64,000 bases of DNA from Hydrogenophaga sp. (GTDB taxonomy: Bacteria > Pseudomonadota > Gammaproteobacteria > Burkholderiales > Burkholderiaceae_C): contig NZ_JAHVAB010000049.1 of the NCBI RefSeq assembly GCF_019264445.1, positions 1-64,000 on the forward strand. The letters run 5' to 3'. Below are positions 60,918 through 64,000 of the stretch, in pieces. Made by a program: the position numbers and the translations under genes. The number at the start of each line of letters is the position of its first letter. Position 1 is the stretch's first letter. The notes beneath the pieces are model-generated. The model saw nothing but the letters and a program-made list of their open reading frames with translations, did no database searches and was not told the origin of the DNA.

Positions 60918-61923
60918 CAAGCTCCTCCTTGATGTAGTCGAGACTGAGAAGCAGCGACTTGATCTCCTCCACATTGAGGCGGTGTGTGTTGTGAGAGGTG
61001 TAGTCGTCCAGCGTCGCAATGCCTGCATCGCCTTCGCTGAAGTACTTGGCGTAGTTCAGATCGCGGTTGTCGGCGGGGATACGGTAGTAGTCACCCATAT
61101 CAACGGCCTGTGCCATCTCTTCACGCGATATCAAGGACTCGTAGAGTTTTTCGCCGTGGCGTGTGCCGATAACCCGTGTTTGCGCATCGGTATGGCCAAA
61201 AACCTCCTTGAGGGCCTGGGCGAGATCGCCGACAGTCGAAGCGGGTGCCTTCTGAACAAAGATGTCACCCTGCTGGCCATGTGTAAACGCGTACAGAACA
61301 AGATCAACAGAATCCTCGAGCGACATGAGGAAGCGGGTCATGTTCGGGTCGGTCAATGTGACCGGCTGCCCAGCTTTGAGCTGAGAAACAAAAAGCGGGA
61401 TCACAGAGCCGCGCGAAGCCATCACGTTGCCGTAGCGCGTGGCACAAAACACCGTTTCGCCACTTTGCTGCAATCGCGCTTTGGCCACCATGAGCTTTTC
61501 AGCCATGGCTTTGGACATACCCATCGCATTGATTGGATACACCGCCTTGTCGGTTGACAGCACCACGACGCGTTCCACACCCGCTTGGGTTGCTGTCGCC
61601 AGCACGTTCTCCGTGCCCATGACATTCGTGCGGATGGCTTCCATCGGATAGAACTCACACGAAGGCACCTGCTTCAGCGCTGCTGCATGAAATACGTAGT
61701 TCACCCCTTTCATGGCCTGGCGCAAACTGCTTTCCTCGCGTACATCGCCGATGTAGAAGCGCAGCTTGGGATGGTTGAGGGCGATTCGCATGTCCTCTTG
61801 CTTTTTCTCGTCGCGACTGAAAATGCGAATTTCGCGCACGCCGGTATCGAGAAAGCGCTTGAGCACCGTGTTGCCGAAGGAACCAGTGCCACCAGTGATC
61901 AGCAATGTCTTGTCTGCAAACAT
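60910..61923 (-). CDS. fnlA: UDP-GlcNAc 4,6-dehydratase/5-epimerase (WbjB/FnlA/CapE)
   Basis: The bifunctional dehydratase/epimerase starts UDP-L-FucNAc synthesis from UDP-GlcNAc. The 337-residue protein has LLITGGTGSFGNTVLKRFL (residues 7-25), VFHAAALKQVPSCEFYPMEAIRTNVMGTENVL (about residues 81-112) and STDKAVYPINAMGMSKAMAEKLM (about 127-149), in which Met replaces Tyr in the active site. TRYGNVMASRGSVIPLF follows. Length matches CapE. Adjacent fnlB and fnlC complete the pathway. G+C content is clearly below that of the rest of the window. The start at 61923 lies 10 bases after the fnlB stop. Confidence 0.95.
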   Translation of the reverse strand: MFADKTLLITGGTGSFGNTVLKRFLDTGVREIRIFSRDEKKQEDMRIALNHPKLRFYIGDVREESSLRQAMKGVNYVFHAAALKQVPSCEFYPMEAIRTNVMGTENVLATATQAGVERVVVLSTDKAVYPINAMGMSKAMAEKLMVAKARLQQSGETVFCATRYGNVMASRGSVIPLFVSQLKAGQPVTLTDPNMTRFLMSLEDSVDLVLYAFTHGQQGDIFVQKAPASTVGDLAQALKEVFGHTDAQTRVIGTRHGEKLYESLISREEMAQAVDMGDYYRIPADNRDLNYAKYFSEGDAGIATLDDYTSHNTHRLNVEEIKSLLLSLDYIKEELDA

Positions 61924-61933
61924 GGACAGTCCT

Positions 61934-62788
61934 TTATTGAAATGCTCGCATCTGTGCTACCAGCTGAGGCCAAGGTGGTGCGGAATAGCCCGTCGTAGCT
62001 TTGAAGCGTTCGCTGTCGAGTGACCGGTCTATCTGGAGATAGTTGTCGGGATCTATCCGCAAATTCTTCTGGTATTCGCGGTTGACCAAGTCCAGCAGCG
62101 AGCATTTGGTGATGGGGTCAGAAGACACGTGGTAAACGCCATGCAGTTCAGGGTGTGGCAGTACGAAATCACGAATCACTCTGGCCAGCTCGACGGTGGG
62201 CAGACCAGAAAAAATGGCTTTGGTGAACCCCTTGACGCTACCTTCTTGGGAAAGAAACCAGCCGACCAATCCGTGCGCGCTGTCCAGTTCGTGCCCAATG
62301 ATGGACGTTCTCAACGTGATTGCATGCGGGTAGTCGACTTCACCAAGCAGCTTCGAGCGCCCGTAGAGATCCTGAGCGTCTGGCAAGTCCGACTCTTTGT
62401 AGCCGCCCTTGCTTCCCGAAAACACGCAGTCTGTGCTGATGTGGATGAACCGGGCTTTCGACAGCTCGCACAAGCGAGCGATGCGGTGTGGAAGCAGGGC
62501 GTTGATGGGTAGCGCCGCAAGAGGGTTATCAGCCTCTCCAAGTTGCTTGACCAACCCAATGCAGTTGATCACCACATCGGGTCTCGCTTGCGAAAACAGA
62601 CGCACCATGGCATCTGGGTTCTCGACGTCGACGCCAGTGAGCAAATTCTTGCCCAGTGCGCCAGCGAAATGTTTCAGAGCCATGCTGGATCGCGTGCTGC
62701 CAAACACGTGCAGAGTCGTATCCCGCGCAAGGTATCGGTATACCGCGTTACCCAGCATCCCCGAAGCACCCAGTACGAGTACTCTCAT
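61934..62788 (-). CDS. fnlB: UDP-sugar C3-epimerase/C4-reductase (WbjC/FnlB, RmlD-like)
   Basis: This 284-residue RmlD-like SDR has RVLVLGASGMLGNAVYRYL (residues 2-20), NCIGLVKQLGEADNPLAALPINALLPHRIARLC (about 75-107), ISTDCVFSGSKGGYKESD (about 117-134) and DLYGRSKLLGEV (Tyr and Lys). It carries the second step of UDP-L-FucNAc synthesis (WbjC, CapF N-terminal half). CapF of Staphylococcus also has a C-terminal cupin domain. Here the protein ends at 284 residues without it, as FnlB forms of this size do. Its ATG overlaps the stop of the glycosyltransferase gene by four bases. G+C content is low. Confidence 0.93.
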   Translation of the reverse strand: MRVLVLGASGMLGNAVYRYLARDTTLHVFGSTRSSMALKHFAGALGKNLLTGVDVENPDAMVRLFSQARPDVVINCIGLVKQLGEADNPLAALPINALLPHRIARLCELSKARFIHISTDCVFSGSKGGYKESDLPDAQDLYGRSKLLGEVDYPHAITLRTSIIGHELDSAHGLVGWFLSQEGSVKGFTKAIFSGLPTVELARVIRDFVLPHPELHGVYHVSSDPITKCSLLDLVNREYQKNLRIDPDNYLQIDRSLDSERFKATTGYSAPPWPQLVAQMRAFQ

Positions 62789-64000
62789 GAGGCCGTCCTC
62801 CTTGCGGAAATCACGTCGTTGAAGTGCATTTTGAGTTGCTCGACCAATTGGGCCGGTTCGAAGTGTTTGTGAAAGTACTGCTGGCCGCGTTGCCCCATCG
62901 CTTCACGTTCTGCCAAAGGCGTATTTGCCATTCGCAGAATGGCTTCAGCCAAGAGCTCAGCGTTGCCGGCTGCGCAGCAGAACCCAGAACCTGACTCATC
63001 CACAATGCGTGCGCCCTCGCCGTCGAGTGACGCAATGATGGGACGCCCAGCCGCCAGATACGCCTGGATTTTGCTCGGAATGGTTAGGGCAAAGGCGGGG
63101 TCTGCACGCAGAGACACCAAGAGCGCCGATGCAGCGCCAAATAGGGTCGGCATATCGGAGGCATCGAAGCGACCCGGTAGCACGACGTTGTGGAGATTCT
63201 TTTGGGCGCATTGATCTGCCAGCCAAGGGTCCATGCTTCCACTGCCCACAAGTACCAAGCGGACGTGAGCGTGTGGTTGAAGTTTTTGTGCCGCTTCCAG
63301 CACGGTATCAAGCGCCTGTGCAGTGCCAAGGTTTCCCGCAAACAGGACGTTGAAATGCTCGTTCAGTCGCTGTGCCAAATCGCGAGCGTTCTGGCTGGGG
63401 GGCGAGTACTTCTGAGGCTGGTACAAATTTGGGTAGTAGTAGATTTTGCCCGGTTGATCGGTGAGCGCCGCTACTGGTGCCACAAACGCACGAGACTGGA
63501 CCAGGATGCGATCGGTGGCGCGGTAAATTCGCTTCACGGATCTGGCAACCAGACCCAAAAGCCAAGAGTTTTTGACATGACCAGTGGCCGACAAGCTTTC
63601 TGGCCACAGATCCTGCACCCAAACCACTAGCGGTAGTTTGTAAAGCCGAGCCAGCCTTACCGCTGCCAGCGCTTGAAGCAAAGGTGAGGGGGCATACACG
63701 AACACGACATCAAATGGCGCCGCGCCACGCAACACTCTCCGCCCGAGCAATCCTGCACTTGCGATGAACGAGAGGTAGTTCAGCGCCAGTCCCATTCTGG
63801 ACTTTTGCCCTCGCGGAACGATGGGGACACGATAAATGGAGATGTTCTCAAACTGCTCACGCTCGCATCCCAAGGCGCGGTAGCCAGCAAACACTTGTCC
63901 TGACGGGTAATTGGGCTTTCCGGATAGCACCGTGACCGTCACGCTTTGCTGATTGAGTTGCCGCGCAAGGTCGTTGATCGGAAAGTTCTCCGGCCAGAAG
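62785..64000 (-). CDS. wbuB: WbuB-like L-fucosamine transferase (GT4), 5' end outside window
   Basis: The gene reads in frame to the window end, so its start lies beyond 64000. The visible N-terminal part WPENFPINDLARQLNQQSVTVTVLSGKPNYPSGQVFAGY is the family's donor-site start (normally preceded by about 10-15 residues), and a GTG at 63942 is therefore not the start. About 405 residues are visible. The GT-B C-terminal half has LFAGNLGTAQALDTVL, VGSGSMDP and the E-x7-E-like region around residues 325-350. WbuB in E. coli O26 transfers L-FucNAc; fnlB overlaps by four bases, and the three FnlABC genes provide that donor. The visible chain is intact, with no frameshift. Confidence 0.9.
   Translation of the reverse strand, partial: FWPENFPINDLARQLNQQSVTVTVLSGKPNYPSGQVFAGYRALGCEREQFENISIYRVPIVPRGQKSRMGLALNYLSFIASAGLLGRRVLRGAAPFDVVFVYAPSPLLQALAAVRLARLYKLPLVVWVQDLWPESLSATGHVKNSWLLGLVARSVKRIYRATDRILVQSRAFVAPVAALTDQPGKIYYYPNLYQPQKYSPPSQNARDLAQRLNEHFNVLFAGNLGTAQALDTVLEAAQKLQPHAHVRLVLVGSGSMDPWLADQCAQKNLHNVVLPGRFDASDMPTLFGAASALLVSLRADPAFALTIPSKIQAYLAAGRPIIASLDGEGARIVDESGSGFCCAAGNAELLAEAILRMANTPLAEREAMGQRGQQYFHKHFEPAQLVEQLKMHFNDVISARRTAS

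Noticed and set aside
63933-63942. GTG at 63942 as start of the last glycosyltransferase
   Set aside because: The frame continues upstream with WPENF-INDLA, the conserved family N terminus, so the gene is simply cut by the window end.

Overview
The DNA is uniformly G+C-rich over most of its length. It carries a betaproteobacterial gene set: Bug-type and TRAP solute uptake, a Tat-signalled M48 protease, mreBCD-mrdA beside gatCAB, NhaR, a DUF4124 protein and glcEF. This points to a Comamonadaceae-like chromosome, perhaps near Hydrogenophaga or Acidovorax. That placement is inferred from gene content and style, not from a marker search. No tRNA, rRNA, IS element, phage gene or CRISPR array was found.

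Layout. 0-8.6 kb: a small secreted protein, glycolate oxidase subunits glcEF, an lrgAB pair, a Cys-type glutathione peroxidase, a protein with two degenerate receiver domains, the lysophospholipid flippase lplT and alanine racemase. 8.6-12 kb: a minus-strand operon of a HAD-UbiA fusion, an ArnE-like flippase subunit and a GT39 glycosyltransferase. Together they look like a complete route to make, flip and use a polyprenyl-phosphate sugar. 12-20.3 kb: a TerB-like/membrane protein pair, nhaR, a Pr6Pr membrane protein, a small lipoprotein, a LysR regulator divergent from a tautomerase-like/esterase/Bug operon, and an AI-2E family permease. 20.3-27.3 kb: a LysR regulator divergent from mmsA, then DUF2007 and GMC oxidoreductase genes, amtB with a sigma-54/NtrC-type control region, a TauE/SafE permease and TspO.

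27.3-38.6 kb is housekeeping. The elongasome operon mreB-mreC-mreD-mrdA diverges from gatCAB. After it come a DUF4124 coiled-coil protein, pyrE and exodeoxyribonuclease III with touching divergent starts, a DUF1398 protein and a MarR regulator with two clear palindromic operators. 38.7-45.3 kb is a catabolic-looking island: cupin, alpha/beta hydrolase, TRAP binding protein, Bcr/CflA exporter and TRAP permeases in one operon, divergent from a LysR regulator. 45.3-49.5 kb is a stress group: a DM13 protein, a Gln-rich disordered protein, hemerythrin and large catalase KatE. 49.5-56.1 kb holds an MBL hydrolase, an M48 protease, an AmpG-like permease, an acyl-CoA synthetase and an OmpR-type two-component pair.

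56.3-64 kb is a surface-polysaccharide operon on the minus strand. It encodes a WbuB-type glycosyltransferase (cut by the window end), the three UDP-L-FucNAc enzymes, a WbpV-like reductase, a PglC-like initiating sugar transferase and a WbpM-like 4,6-dehydratase. The distal part, above about 59.6 kb, is visibly poorer in G+C, as expected of an exchangeable O-antigen locus.

The observations most worth following are the HAD-UbiA/ArnE/GT39 operon, a dispersed repeat inserted in frame in gatB, a three-hairpin intergenic repeat family, four strongly palindromic operator candidates and the sigma-54 promoter of amtB.
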